NCBI RefSeq assembly: GCF_913773995.1
Contig: NZ_CAJYES010000189.1
Location: 1-64,000 of the forward strand
DNA length: 64,000 nucleotides
Direction: 5' to 3'
Source: an uncultured Pseudacidovorax sp.
Lineage (GTDB): Bacteria > Pseudomonadota > Gammaproteobacteria > Burkholderiales > Burkholderiaceae_C
Shown here: positions 9,958 to 22,205 of the stretch, one piece after another
Position numbering within the stretch: the stretch's first letter is position 1
Layout of the letters: each line of letters opens with the position of its first letter
Program-made: the position numbers and the translations under genes
Notes under the pieces: model-generated
What the model was told of the DNA's origin: nothing
What the model saw: the letters and a program-made list of their open reading frames with translations, nothing else
Databases searched by the model: none

Positions 9958-10764
9958 TCAGAGCCAGAAGACGATGCGGCGGCGGTAGCGCTTGAACAGA
10001 TAACAAGCCACCGTGATGTTCAGCACTGTCCAGAAGAGCATGCCGAGCCAGTTGTGCCAATGCGCCACGCCGCCCATAAGCGGCGTGCGCAGCAACTCCA
10101 GCATCTGCGCCAGCGGGTTCCACAGCATGTACCTGGCGCGGTCTGGCAGGTTCTCGGGCAGCCAGAACACGGGTGTGAGGAACATCAGCATCTGCATGAC
10201 GCTGGCGATGATCTGAGCCACGTCCCGGAATCGCGTACACAGGATGCCCAGGCCGATGCCGATGCAGTGGGCGTTGACGATGAGCAGCAGGAACGCTGGG
10301 ACGACCAACAGGGCCTGCCAGGACAGCGAGATGCCTGTCCAGAGCGCGACGGGTACAAAGATGATGATGTGATGCGCAAACTGGATGACGCTGCGTGCCT
10401 GGGTGCGCCAGACGAACATGCTCACCGGGTAGTAGCCTTGTTTAAGGTAGTTCTGCGCATTGATGAAGGCATCGCCAGAGTCGATCACCGTCACCGAGAA
10501 GAAGGTCCAGAAGATGATGCCCAGCGCCAGGTGCGGGAAGAACTTGGACAGCTCGGTGCCGAACAGCGAGGCATACAACGGGCCCATGCCGCCGATCATG
10601 GCGCCCATGCTCAGGGTCAGCCACAGTGGGCCCAGCGTCGAGCGGCGGTAGCGCAGCACGATGTCGAACCAGGCCAGGGTCCACCAGATGTCGATGCGGC
10701 GGGTGCCTTCCCACCAGTCCTTCCACGCGCTTCTGTGCAGGTTGGAGTGGACGGTGGTGGTCAT
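9958..10764 (-). CDS. wzm: Polysaccharide ABC-2 type permease (Wzm/KpsM type)
   Basis: Inner-membrane permease of the polysaccharide exporter, about 268 residues. The protein opens with the amphipathic MTTTVHSNLHRSAWKDWWEG and the conserved RYRRSTLGPLW motif of ABC-2 permeases. About six hydrophobic segments follow, including LALGIIFWTFFSVTV, IIIFVPVALWTGISL and MLMFLTPVFWLPE. I placed the start at the ATG at 10762-10764, because the reading frame upstream of it lacks similarity and is low in hydrophobicity. It is the first gene of the leftward operon running to gmd. The 144-base gap to the rightward acyltransferase gene must hold the promoters of both directions. Confidence 0.91.
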   Translation of the reverse strand: MTTTVHSNLHRSAWKDWWEGTRRIDIWWTLAWFDIVLRYRRSTLGPLWLTLSMGAMIGGMGPLYASLFGTELSKFFPHLALGIIFWTFFSVTVIDSGDAFINAQNYLKQGYYPVSMFVWRTQARSVIQFAHHIIIFVPVALWTGISLSWQALLVVPAFLLLIVNAHCIGIGLGILCTRFRDVAQIIASVMQMLMFLTPVFWLPENLPDRARYMLWNPLAQMLELLRTPLMGGVAHWHNWLGMLFWTVLNITVACYLFKRYRRRIVFWL

Positions 10765-10908
10765 GCGATGGGGAGCTGAAGAGAAGCGCGGGATTCTATC
10801 CGGGGGCTTTTTCCCGGCATGGCGCGCCGCCAGGGCCATCGGGCAGCGCATGGATAATCCGCCGTCCTGTTCAGCACAGCGTGGCCCTGCGCCACCCGGC
10901 CGCACCGC

Positions 10909-12927
10909 ATGCCGCCCAGCCCCGCTCCCGCGCCTTCACTCTCCCATCCGGCCTACCGACCCGACATCGACGGACTGCGCGCGATCGCGGTGCTGTCGGT
11001 CATCGTCTTCCATGCCTCGCCGCGTTGGCTGCCGGGCGGCTTCGTGGGCGTGGACATCTTCTTCGTCATCTCGGGCTTCCTGATCTCGACCATCATGTTC
11101 GGCAGCCTGGGCGGGGCCGGCTTCAGCTATGCCGAGTTCTATGCCCGCCGCATCCGCCGCATCTTCCCGGGGCTGGTGCTGGTGCTCGCAGCAACGCTGG
11201 CCTTCGGCTGGTGGGTGCTGCTGGCCGACGAGTTCCGGCAGCTGGGCAAGCATGTGCTGGCCAGTGCGGGCTTCGTCGCGAACCTGGTGCTGTGGGGCGA
11301 GGCGGGCTATTTCGACACCGTGGTCGAGACCAAGCCCCTGCTGCACCTGTGGTCGCTGGCAGTGGAGGAGCAGTTCTACATCTTCTGGCCGCTGCTGCTG
11401 ACGCTGGCCTGGAAGCGCCAGCACCTGCTGCGGTGGATGGGCGTGGCGGTGGGGCTGTCCTTCCTGCTCAATGTGGGACTGGTGCTGCGCCATCCCGATG
11501 CGGCCTTCTACATGCCGCTCACGCGCGTGTGGGAGCTGGGCGCGGGCGCGATGCTGGCGTGGGTGGCTTGGCGTCGCGGTGCCGGAGCGCCGGCCCTGCC
11601 GGGTCAGCACTGGATGGGCGCGGCCGGACTGGCCTGCATCGTGGCAGCACTGGCGCTCATCGATCGGCACAAGGCCTTCCCGGGGTTCTGGGCGCTGTTG
11701 CCGGTGGTCGGCGCCTGTCTGTGCATCGCGGCCGGCCCCAGGGCCTGGGTCAACCGACAGCTGCTGGGTTCGCGTCCCTTCGTGTGGTTCGGTCTGATCA
11801 GCTATCCGCTGTACCTGTGGCACTGGCCATTGCTGGCCTATGCACGCGTGCTGCAGGAAGGGTTCATCGATCCGCCGCGCGCGGTGCGCTGGGGCGCGCT
11901 GGCCGTGGCGGTGCTGCTGGCCTGGCTGACCTTCCGCTTCGTGGAGCGGCCGCTGCGCCGCGGCGGCCGCGGGGTGGTCGCGGGCCTGGCCGGCGCGATG
12001 GTGGCGCTGGCGCTCTTCGGTGCAGCCGCGCAGATGCGGTGGCTGATGCCCCGCAACGACGACCCCAGCATCCAGGCCATCATGAATGCCAGCGCCGACT
12101 GGGTGTATCCGGAAGCGCTCAAGCCATTCACCTTCGAGGGCCAGCGCTTCGAGCGCGTCGACGGCGGCCCGCGCGAGGTGCTGCTGATCGGCGACAGCCA
12201 CGTCGAGCAGTTCCGCGCCCGTGCCCTGGCACTGGCCGAGCAGAAGCCCGATGAGGTGTCGACGCTGCTCTTCGCCACCCGCGGCGCCTGCCCGCCGATC
12301 CCCAACCTCATCGAGGACCGCGACCCCATCTGCGGCGATCGCCTGTCCGCTGCGCTGGACCTGGCGCGCACCCCGGCGGTCAAGGCCGTGGTCATCGGTG
12401 GCTGCTGGAGCTGCTACTTCGATGTGAGCCAGGCGCCGGCGGCCGCGAGTGCGCCGCCGCCGCCCGACCATTACTACTACCGCGATGCCCAGGGGCAGCG
12501 TCACATGCTGCGCGGCGGCGATGGCGTGCCGCAATCCATGGCCGCGCTCGGCCGGCTGCTGGCCGAACTGCATGCCATGGGCAAGATCACCTACCTGCTG
12601 CTGAACATCCCGGTCGGTCCGGATTTCGAGCCGCGCAGCCGCCTCACCGGCAACCGGATGCAGGTGATGACCGCGTCGCCGGTCACGCCGCTGGCGCCGC
12701 TGCCGCCTTCGCAGGCGGCGCTGCACGCACAGCTGCGGCAACTGGCCCTGGACAACGGCGCGGTGCCGCTGGACCCGATGGCGGGCCTGTGCCGGCCCGA
12801 TGGTCAATGCGTGCGGACCGATGCGCAGGGCGACCCGGTCTACAAGGACGCGACCCACCTGCGCGCGGCCTATGCGCGCGAAGCGGCCCGCTTCCTTGAT
12901 CCAGCGCTGCTCGCGCCGCCGCGCTGA
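10909..12927 (+). CDS. Membrane O-acyltransferase with SGNH domain (OafA/YrhL family)
   Basis: Transfers acyl (probably acetyl) groups from the cytoplasm to sugars of the exported glycan. Of the 672 residues, about 1-375 form the acyltransferase-3 membrane domain with some ten transmembrane helices, the signature YRPDIDGLRAIAVLSVIVFH with its essential His, and the RRIRRIFPGL arginine motif. Residues about 420-670 form a periplasmic SGNH hydrolase-like domain with the GDSH block (LLIGDSHVEQF) and the late Asp/His pair in KDATHLRAA. It is divergent from wzm and followed 36 bases later by a GT2 gene, which fits O-antigen acetylation. Confidence 0.9.
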   Translation: MPPSPAPAPSLSHPAYRPDIDGLRAIAVLSVIVFHASPRWLPGGFVGVDIFFVISGFLISTIMFGSLGGAGFSYAEFYARRIRRIFPGLVLVLAATLAFGWWVLLADEFRQLGKHVLASAGFVANLVLWGEAGYFDTVVETKPLLHLWSLAVEEQFYIFWPLLLTLAWKRQHLLRWMGVAVGLSFLLNVGLVLRHPDAAFYMPLTRVWELGAGAMLAWVAWRRGAGAPALPGQHWMGAAGLACIVAALALIDRHKAFPGFWALLPVVGACLCIAAGPRAWVNRQLLGSRPFVWFGLISYPLYLWHWPLLAYARVLQEGFIDPPRAVRWGALAVAVLLAWLTFRFVERPLRRGGRGVVAGLAGAMVALALFGAAAQMRWLMPRNDDPSIQAIMNASADWVYPEALKPFTFEGQRFERVDGGPREVLLIGDSHVEQFRARALALAEQKPDEVSTLLFATRGACPPIPNLIEDRDPICGDRLSAALDLARTPAVKAVVIGGCWSCYFDVSQAPAAASAPPPPDHYYYRDAQGQRHMLRGGDGVPQSMAALGRLLAELHAMGKITYLLLNIPVGPDFEPRSRLTGNRMQVMTASPVTPLAPLPPSQAALHAQLRQLALDNGAVPLDPMAGLCRPDGQCVRTDAQGDPVYKDATHLRAAYAREAARFLDPALLAPPR

Positions 12928-12963
12928 TCGGCCCGGCCCCATGCCCGTCTTCTGGAGACTGAA

Positions 12964-14820
12964 TTGACGAACCGATGGTGGCGGCTGGCCCGCCTGGCGC
13001 TGACCCACGGTCCCCGCATGGTCACGCGCGTGCCGCAGGCCTGGCGCGTGTGGCGCAAGGCCGGCTGGCGTGGGGTGAAGTGGGAATTCCGCCGCAAGCT
13101 GCGGCCCGGCAACGACTACGGACGATGGGTGCGCGAGCACGACACCATCACGCCCGAGCAACGCGAGTCCCTGCGCGCACGCGCCGCCGCGTTGACCGAC
13201 GGTCCGCTGATCTCGGTGCTGATGCCCTGCTACAACCCCGACCCGCAGTTCCTGCGCGCGGCCATCGCTTCCGTGCAGGCGCAGCTTTACGGCCACTGGC
13301 AGCTGTGCATCGCCGACGACGCATCGCCCGCGCCCGAGGTGCGGCAGGTGCTCGAGGCCTGCCAGACCGAGGACCCGCGGATCCAGGTCGTCTTCCGCCC
13401 GAAGAACGGCCACATCTCCTCGGCCTCCAACAGCGCACTCGAACTGGTGCAGGGCGAATGGATCGCCCTGATGGACCATGACGACCTGCTGCCCGAGGAC
13501 GCGCTGTTGCGCGTGGCCGAATGCGTGCGCGACCATCCCGATGCGCAACTCGTCTACTCCGACGAGGACAAGGTCGACGATGAGGGCCAGCGTTCGGACC
13601 CGTACTTCAAGCCCGACTGGAACCTGGATCTCTTCCGCTCGCACAACATGTTCAGCCACCTGGGCGTGCTGCGTACGGCACTGGTGCGCGAGGTGGGTGG
13701 CTTCCGCCAAGGGCTGGAGGGCTCGCAGGACTGGGACCTGGTGCTGCGCTGCGTGGAGCGCATCGCGCCCTCGCAGATCGTGCACATCCCGCGCGTGCTC
13801 TACCACTGGCGCATCCATGTGCAGAGCACGGCCAAGTCGATGGATGCCAAGCCCTATGCGGCCGTGGCTGGCGAGCGTGCGCTGGATGAGCACTTCCAGC
13901 GTCTGGGCGTCCAGGCCAAGGCCGAGTACCTCGGCTACGGCTACCGGGTGCGCTACGCACTGCCCAGCCCGCCGCCACTCGTGTCGCTGATCATCCCCAC
14001 GCGCAATGCACTTGCGCTGGTGCGCCAGTGCATCGGGTCGATCCAGAAGCGCACCGACTACCCGAGCTGGGAAATCATCCTGGTGGACAACGGCTCGGAC
14101 GACCCGGCGGCGCTGGCGTACTTCCAGAAGATCGCGCAGCAGCCCCACATCCGTGTGCTGCGCGACGACCGGCCCTTCAACTACTCGGCTCTGAACAACC
14201 AGGCCGTCGCCGTCGCTAGGGGCGAGCTGGTGGCGCTGGTCAACAACGACATCGAGGTGATGTCGCCGGGCTGGCTGTCGGAGATGGCAAGCCTGGCCCT
14301 GCAACCGGACGTGGGCGCTGTCGGGGCGCGGCTCTGGTACCCGGACATGACGCTGCAGCATGGAGGGGTGATCCTGGGGCCTGGGGGATGTGCGGTGCAT
14401 GCCCACAAGGCACTGCCGCGGGGCCTGCATGGCTATGCGGGCCGTGCCGCCCTGATCCAGTCCTTCAGTGCCGTCACCGCCGCTTGCTTGGTGGTGCGCA
14501 AGTCCGTCTATGAACAGGTCGGTGGCTTGGACGAGGTGAACCTGGCTGTCGCCTTCAACGACGTGGACTTCTGCCTGCGCCTGCGCGAGGCGGGCTACCG
14601 CAACGTGTGGACGCCCTATGCCGAGCTGCTGCACCACGAGTCGGCCACGCGCGGCGAGGATCTGGCGCCCGAGAAGCGCGAACGTTTCGAGCGGGAGTTG
14701 GCCTTCATGTGCAGCCGCTGGGGCGCGTTGATCGACCGCGACCCGGCATACAACCCCAACCTGACGCTGCTGCTCGAGGATTTCAGCCTTTCATGGCCCC
14801 CGCGCCGGATGGACGCATGA
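12964..14820 (+). CDS. Tandem GT2 glycosyltransferase
   Basis: A 618-residue protein with two consecutive GT-A domains. The first (about 75-300) has PLISVLMPCYNPDPQFL and the catalytic-metal stretch ALMDHDDLLPEDALL. The second (about 335-580) has PLVSLIIPTRN, LVDNGSDDP, LVNNDIEVM and the acceptor-side FNDVDFCLRLREAGY. Tandem enzymes of this kind usually build the repeating or core part of rhamnan-like polymers, so the product is probably rhamnosyl-like, though the sugar is inference. The start is a TTG (12964-12966) preceded by GGAG seven bases upstream, and no ATG is better placed. The stop overlaps the next start as ATGA, so the two genes are translationally coupled. Confidence 0.88.
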   Translation: MTNRWWRLARLALTHGPRMVTRVPQAWRVWRKAGWRGVKWEFRRKLRPGNDYGRWVREHDTITPEQRESLRARAAALTDGPLISVLMPCYNPDPQFLRAAIASVQAQLYGHWQLCIADDASPAPEVRQVLEACQTEDPRIQVVFRPKNGHISSASNSALELVQGEWIALMDHDDLLPEDALLRVAECVRDHPDAQLVYSDEDKVDDEGQRSDPYFKPDWNLDLFRSHNMFSHLGVLRTALVREVGGFRQGLEGSQDWDLVLRCVERIAPSQIVHIPRVLYHWRIHVQSTAKSMDAKPYAAVAGERALDEHFQRLGVQAKAEYLGYGYRVRYALPSPPPLVSLIIPTRNALALVRQCIGSIQKRTDYPSWEIILVDNGSDDPAALAYFQKIAQQPHIRVLRDDRPFNYSALNNQAVAVARGELVALVNNDIEVMSPGWLSEMASLALQPDVGAVGARLWYPDMTLQHGGVILGPGGCAVHAHKALPRGLHGYAGRAALIQSFSAVTAACLVVRKSVYEQVGGLDEVNLAVAFNDVDFCLRLREAGYRNVWTPYAELLHHESATRGEDLAPEKRERFERELAFMCSRWGALIDRDPAYNPNLTLLLEDFSLSWPPRRMDA

Positions 14821-15869
14821 ACGCCGTGGAAGCCTCAACGCCGCCAGGGCCGCGCGATGCCGTGGTCGACCATTCGCCTCCGGCGGACCAGGCTGATATC
14901 TCCGTCGCCCTCTGCACGCGCAACGGCGCCCGCTACCTGCCCGCCCAGGTCGCCAGCATCTGCACCCAGGATCTCCTGCCGCGCGAGATCGTGCTGTCCG
15001 ACGACGATTCCTCCGACGACAGCATCGCCGTGGTCCAGCGCACGCTCGCCGAGCATGGCCTGGCCGAGCGCATCCCGCTCACCGTCATGCGCAACCGCCC
15101 GCCGCTGGGTGTCACGCGCAACTTCGAGCAGGCGATCCGGGCCTGCCGCGGCGAGCTGATCGCCCTGTGCGACCAGGACGACGTCTGGCACCCTGGCCGC
15201 CTGCGGCGCATGGTGGCCGAGTTCGAGCGCCGGCCCGATCTGCTGCTGCTGCATTCCGATGCCCGGCTGGTGGACGGCGAGCTGCGGCCGCTGGGCCAGA
15301 CCCTGCTCCAGGCGTTGGAGACGCGGCCCGGAGAGCTCACCGACATCGCCGCCGGTCGCGCCTTCGCGGCCCTGATGCACCGCAACCTGGTCACCGGTGC
15401 CACTACAGTGCTGCGGCGCAGCCTGCTCGAAATCTCGCTGCCGATTTCGCCGCTATGGGTGCACGATGAATGGCTGGCCACCGTGGGCGCAGCCATCGGC
15501 CGCGTCGACCTGCTGCCCGAGCCGCTGATGGACTACCGGCAGCACGGCAACAACCAGATCGGCGCGCAGCGCATGACCCTTCGGCAGAAGATCGACAAGG
15601 CCCTGGGCGAGCGGGGGGACAAGTACGCCCACCGCGTGCGCCGTTCCGAGGCGCTGATGGACTTCCTGCAGGGGATGGGCGAGAGCGTGCCGCCCTGGGT
15701 GATCGAACTGGCGCAAGGCAAGCTGGACCATTTCCGCTTTCGCGCCAGCTTGCCGCGCTGGCGCGTGGCACGAGTGCTGCCGATCGCGGTGCAGGCCGCG
15801 CGCGGGCGCTACGACCGCTTCGACCGCGGGCTGCCGGCCATCCTGCAGGACCTGTTCGAGCGAGCCTGA
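14817..15869 (+). CDS. GT2 family glycosyltransferase (rhamnosyltransferase-like)
   Basis: A 350-residue cytoplasmic sugar transferase. It opens with a short Pro/Ala-rich tail, then the GT-A start DISVALCTRNGARYLPAQV, the strand-end ILSDDDSSDDSI-like segment (IVLSDDDSSDDS), and the DxD-containing ALCDQDDVWHPGRL typical of dTDP-rhamnose transferases. The region around VHDEWLATVGA and YRQHGNNQIGA is also characteristic of this subfamily. The ATG lies inside the ATGA overlap with the upstream tandem GT2 gene. A 93-base gap follows to the convergent gene, with no clear terminator. Confidence 0.88.
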   Translation: MNAVEASTPPGPRDAVVDHSPPADQADISVALCTRNGARYLPAQVASICTQDLLPREIVLSDDDSSDDSIAVVQRTLAEHGLAERIPLTVMRNRPPLGVTRNFEQAIRACRGELIALCDQDDVWHPGRLRRMVAEFERRPDLLLLHSDARLVDGELRPLGQTLLQALETRPGELTDIAAGRAFAALMHRNLVTGATTVLRRSLLEISLPISPLWVHDEWLATVGAAIGRVDLLPEPLMDYRQHGNNQIGAQRMTLRQKIDKALGERGDKYAHRVRRSEALMDFLQGMGESVPPWVIELAQGKLDHFRFRASLPRWRVARVLPIAVQAARGRYDRFDRGLPAILQDLFERA

Positions 15870-15962
15870 ATGCTGATGCGAGGCGGGTTGCGCAAGGCTG
15901 CCCGTGGGCGCCGCGCGCTGGGAGCCGGTGCCGAGCCCGTGCGGGGTCCGCGTCAGGACTGG

Positions 15963-16736
15963 CTAACGGCGCGGTGAGGGGGCGCCTGCCTCGCGCGCCA
16001 GCAACCGCCGATAGCGCCAGAAGGCGCCAGAGCGCCACACACGCAACAGGCTGCTCACATGCCACCACAGCGGCCGCAGCCGCCGGTGGCTGGCGCGTTG
16101 GGCGTCGTGCCGGGCCTGCTGGTCTTCGGCGATCTGGATGCGCCAGCCCGCCAGGCGCAGGCGGGCGCAGATGTCGAAGTCTTCGCCGTACATGAAGAAG
16201 CGTTCGTCGAAGCCGCCGATCTGGCGGTAGGCCTCGGCGCGAAACAGCATGAACAGACCGGGAATCCAGTCGGGCGCGGCCGGGATGGCGTAGCCGGGCT
16301 TGCGGCGTCCGAGGATCTCGTGCGGGGTGAGCAGGGCGCGGTGCTGCTCCGGCGCCGCCTTGCCTGGCTCCAGGATGCGCGGCGCCAGCAGGCCCGCCTG
16401 AGGCGATGCAGCGGCCAGCAGTGGCGAGAGCACATCATGGTCGAGCCGGATGTCCGGGTTCAGCACCAGGAACCACGGCGTCTCGCAGTGGCCGAAGGCC
16501 TGGTTGTTGTTGGCGCCGAAGCCCAGGGGCGCGGGGTTGTCCAGCCGCAGCAGCGGCAGGCCAGGCGGGGCGTCGGCCAGCAGGTCGGGCTCGGGGATGT
16601 TGACCGTGAGCACCACGCGGTGGATCAGTGGCCCGCAAAGTTCGGCCAGTTGGTGCAGCAGCGGCAGGATCAGTGCCTGCTGCCCGTGGCTCACGATGGA
16701 GATGGTCAGCGGCGGGCGGTCTGGCAGCACAGGCAT
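15963..16736 (-). CDS. GT2 family glycosyltransferase (WbbL-like)
   Basis: A 257-residue transferase with the GT-A fold. The N-terminal strand is LTISIVSHGQQALI, the nucleotide-sugar region is LGFGANNNQAFGHC and FLVLNPDIRLD, and the acceptor region is LFMLFRAEAYRQIGGFDERFFMYGEDFDICARLRLAGW. This arrangement matches N-acetylglucosaminyl-diphospho-decaprenol rhamnosyltransferase (WbbL)-like proteins, which add the second sugar onto a lipid-linked primer. That suits its position back to back with the WecA-type initiating transferase, 68 bases away. The start ATG at 16734-16736 is the only sensible one. Confidence 0.86.
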   Translation of the reverse strand: MPVLPDRPPLTISIVSHGQQALILPLLHQLAELCGPLIHRVVLTVNIPEPDLLADAPPGLPLLRLDNPAPLGFGANNNQAFGHCETPWFLVLNPDIRLDHDVLSPLLAAASPQAGLLAPRILEPGKAAPEQHRALLTPHEILGRRKPGYAIPAAPDWIPGLFMLFRAEAYRQIGGFDERFFMYGEDFDICARLRLAGWRIQIAEDQQARHDAQRASHRRLRPLWWHVSSLLRVWRSGAFWRYRRLLAREAGAPSPRR

Positions 16737-16804
16737 GGTCTAATTTCGCTCGGGATTCTAGGAGGCCGCCCCGTGGCCTCGCGCCTGGTGTCCCATCCCT
16801 CCCC

Positions 16805-17902
16805 ATGATTGCCCTGATCGTCATCAGCTTCCTGTTTTCCGCCGTCACCGTGCTCGTGCTCATGCGGCGGGCGCGGCGCCATGCGCGGCGCTACGCGGCC
16901 GACATGCCGCAGCGCTTTCACAAGGGCCACATTCCGCGTCTGGGTGGCGCGGGCATTCTGGTGGGCACCGGCGCGGCGTGGGTGGCTTCGGGCGTCACGG
17001 GCGGCGATCCCTTCAACCTCAACTGGCCTTTCGGTACGGCGCTGCTGACCTTCGTCTGCATCCTGCCGGCTGTGCTGGGCGGCATCACCGAGGATGTGAC
17101 CCAGCGCGTGCCGGTGCGCATCCGTCTGGCGCTGACCACGGTGTCGGGCGTGCTCCTGTGCTGGCTGCTGGGCATCGGCGTGCACCGCCTTGGCATTCCG
17201 GGCCTCGACGGCTGGCTGCAGGCCACGCCCCTGGTGGGGGCGCTCATCGCCGTGCTGGGCCTGGCGGGCCTGCCGCATGCCTTCAATATCATCGACGGCT
17301 ACAACGGCCTGGCGGGCACCGTGGCCGTGCTGGTCGGCCTGGCCATCACCCACGTGGCGCTGCAGCTGGGCGACCGGCAACTGGCCGGCATGGTGGTCTG
17401 TCTGGTCGGTGCCACGCTGGGCTTTCTGCTGTGGAACTACCCGCGCGGCAAGATCTTCGCGGGTGACGGCGGGGCCTATGTCTGGGGCATGGTTCTGGGT
17501 TTGGCCTGTGTGCTGCTGGTGCAGCGTCACCGCGCCGTCTCGCCCTGGTTCCCGGTGCTGCTGCTGATCTATCCCGTGTGGGAGACGCTGTTCTCCATCT
17601 ACCGCAAGGCCGCCCGCGGCCAGTCGCCCGGCACGGCGGACGCGCTGCATTTCCACCAGCTCATCTTCCGCCGCATCGTGCGCGTGGCGTTCGAGGACAA
17701 CGAGGCACGCCAGCTGCTGGCGCGCAACAACCGCACCTCGCCCTACCTGTGGATGTTCGCGGCGATGTCAGTGGTGCCGGCCGTGCTGTTCTGGAACAAC
17801 ACGTTGCTGCTGGCCTTCTTCTGCCTGCTGTTCGCCGTCACCTACGTGGCGGCCTACCTGATGATCGTGCGCTTCAAGGTGCCCAGGTGGCTGCGGCCTT
17901 GA
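16805..17902 (+). CDS. WecA-like undecaprenyl-phosphate glycosyl-1-phosphate transferase
   Basis: An integral membrane enzyme of the MraY/WecA family that starts glycan synthesis by loading a sugar-1-phosphate onto undecaprenyl phosphate. The 365 residues carry about ten hydrophobic segments. The family motifs are present: HKGHIPRLGGAGI at the first cytoplasmic loop, the catalytic PHAFNIIDGYNGLAGT, FLLWNYPRGKIFAGDGGAY, and DALHFHQLIFRR resembling the HIHH-type loop. The chosen start MIALIVISFLFSAV begins directly with the first membrane helix, whereas the frame further upstream has no membrane or family features. Identity of the sugar (HexNAc or other) cannot be read. Confidence 0.88.
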   Translation: MIALIVISFLFSAVTVLVLMRRARRHARRYAADMPQRFHKGHIPRLGGAGILVGTGAAWVASGVTGGDPFNLNWPFGTALLTFVCILPAVLGGITEDVTQRVPVRIRLALTTVSGVLLCWLLGIGVHRLGIPGLDGWLQATPLVGALIAVLGLAGLPHAFNIIDGYNGLAGTVAVLVGLAITHVALQLGDRQLAGMVVCLVGATLGFLLWNYPRGKIFAGDGGAYVWGMVLGLACVLLVQRHRAVSPWFPVLLLIYPVWETLFSIYRKAARGQSPGTADALHFHQLIFRRIVRVAFEDNEARQLLARNNRTSPYLWMFAAMSVVPAVLFWNNTLLLAFFCLLFAVTYVAAYLMIVRFKVPRWLRP

Positions 17903-17908
17903 GCGTGA

Positions 17909-18868
<960 letters not shown>

Positions 18869-18948
18869 GGCAAGGGGCAGGGCAGCGAGCCGTGCCTGAA
18901 CCGCCGACGGCAGAATCGGCGCTTTACAAGAACTGGGGCAGCGCAGCG

Positions 18949-19626
18949 ATGGAGAACGAGGAGCCGCTGGGTTCGGAAGCCATGTCGGAGCCGGCCGCCA
19001 GCCTGGCCGCCCCGCCGGCGCGCAAACGGCCGCGGCCGGGCGAGCGCCGCGTCCAGATCCTGCAGGCGCTGGCGGCCATGCTGGAGCAGCCCGGCGCCGA
19101 GCGCATCACCACGGCCGCGCTGGCGGCCCGGCTGTCGGTGAGCGAGGCGGCCCTGTACCGGCACTTCGCCAGCAAGGCGCAGATGTTCGAGGGCCTGATC
19201 GACTTCATCGAGCAGAGCGTCTTCTCCCTCGTGCAGCAGATCGCCGAGCGCGATCGCCCGCCGGCCGAGCAGGCCGCGCAGCTCATGCACATGCTGGTGC
19301 AATTCGCCGAGAAGAACCCGGGCATGGCGCGGGTGATGACGGGCGATGCCCTCGTCTTCGAGCACGAGCGGCTGCAGCAGCGCATGAACCTGTTCTTCGA
19401 CAAGCTCGAAGCGCAATGGCGGCAGATGCTGCGCGAGGACGCCGCAGCCGCCGGCTCGGCCACGCCCACCGCCGATGCGCAGGTGCGCGCCGCCGCAGTT
19501 GCGGCCTTCGCCATGGGCCGGCTGCAGCGCTACAGCCGCTCCGGTTTCCGGCGCCTGCCATCGGAGCACCTGGACGGCTGCCTGGCGGTGCTGCTGCAGG
19601 ACCGGTCACCCTCCATTGCCCACTGA
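18949..19626 (+). CDS. slmA: Nucleoid occlusion factor SlmA (TetR family)
   Basis: A TetR-fold DNA-binding protein that binds many chromosomal sites and blocks FtsZ assembly over the nucleoid. The 225 residues comprise a variable acidic/Pro tail, then RRVQILQALAAMLEQPGAERITTAALAARLSVSEAALYRHFASKAQMFEGLIDFIE, read here in parts as a TetR helix-turn-helix with the SlmA-specific SEAALYRHFASK. The C-terminal part has AEKNPGMARVMTGDALV and RLQRYSRSGFRRLP, both conserved in SlmA. The start could also be the ATG at 18982 (MSEPAAS). An 80-base gap separates it from argB. Confidence 0.9.
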   Translation: MENEEPLGSEAMSEPAASLAAPPARKRPRPGERRVQILQALAAMLEQPGAERITTAALAARLSVSEAALYRHFASKAQMFEGLIDFIEQSVFSLVQQIAERDRPPAEQAAQLMHMLVQFAEKNPGMARVMTGDALVFEHERLQQRMNLFFDKLEAQWRQMLREDAAAAGSATPTADAQVRAAAVAAFAMGRLQRYSRSGFRRLPSEHLDGCLAVLLQDRSPSIAH

Positions 19627-19732
19627 GCCGGCGTCGTCCGGCGCGCTTCAAGCCCCCAGTGCCCATGGGGGTTGATCCGAGCGAATGCTGCGTCCGTAGT
19701 CGGTTTCATGACCGCCTCTTGACCCTCGCCAC

Positions 19733-19747
19733 CTATGGCCGGGATAG
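19733..19747. promoter_or_regulatory. Possible OxyR-type half operator upstream of katG
   Basis: CTAT, seven bases, ATAG. This equals the central two elements of the four-element OxyR recognition pattern (ATAG-N7-CTAT-N7-ATAG-N7-CTAT). The two outer elements are not recognisable. The site lies 94 bases before the katG start, a reasonable place for an activator. Weak evidence. Confidence 0.3.
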
Positions 19748-22084
<2,337 letters not shown>

Positions 22085-22103
22085 GCGTCCTTGCCCTCGC
22101 GCC

Positions 22104-22120
22104 CCCCGGCACCGCCGGGG
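22104..22120 (+). terminator. Hairpin after katG, possible terminator
   Basis: A seven-base GC stem (CCCCGGC, loop ACC, GCCGGGG) starts 20 bases after the katG stop. No T-tract follows, so it may be an mRNA 3'-end stabiliser rather than an intrinsic terminator. Confidence 0.4.
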
Positions 22121-22205
22121 AGGGCGTGGAAGAATGCGCCCGCCCGCCGCCGTCCCCACGGCCGGGCGAGGCGCTTTCGTTCACGTCACGGAAAAAGGAT
22201 CCTCC

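Noticed and set aside
10799-10816. CCGGG/CCCGG hairpin with T-rich loop between wzm and the acyltransferase
   Set aside because: Five-base arms with the T run in the loop; in a divergent promoter region it is unlikely to be a terminator.
10936-14637. Open frame of 1233 codons on the minus strand opposite the acyltransferase and tandem GT2 genes
   Set aside because: It is antisense to two clear genes, is rich in His, Gln, Arg and Gly without domain motifs, and arises from GC-rich codon bias.
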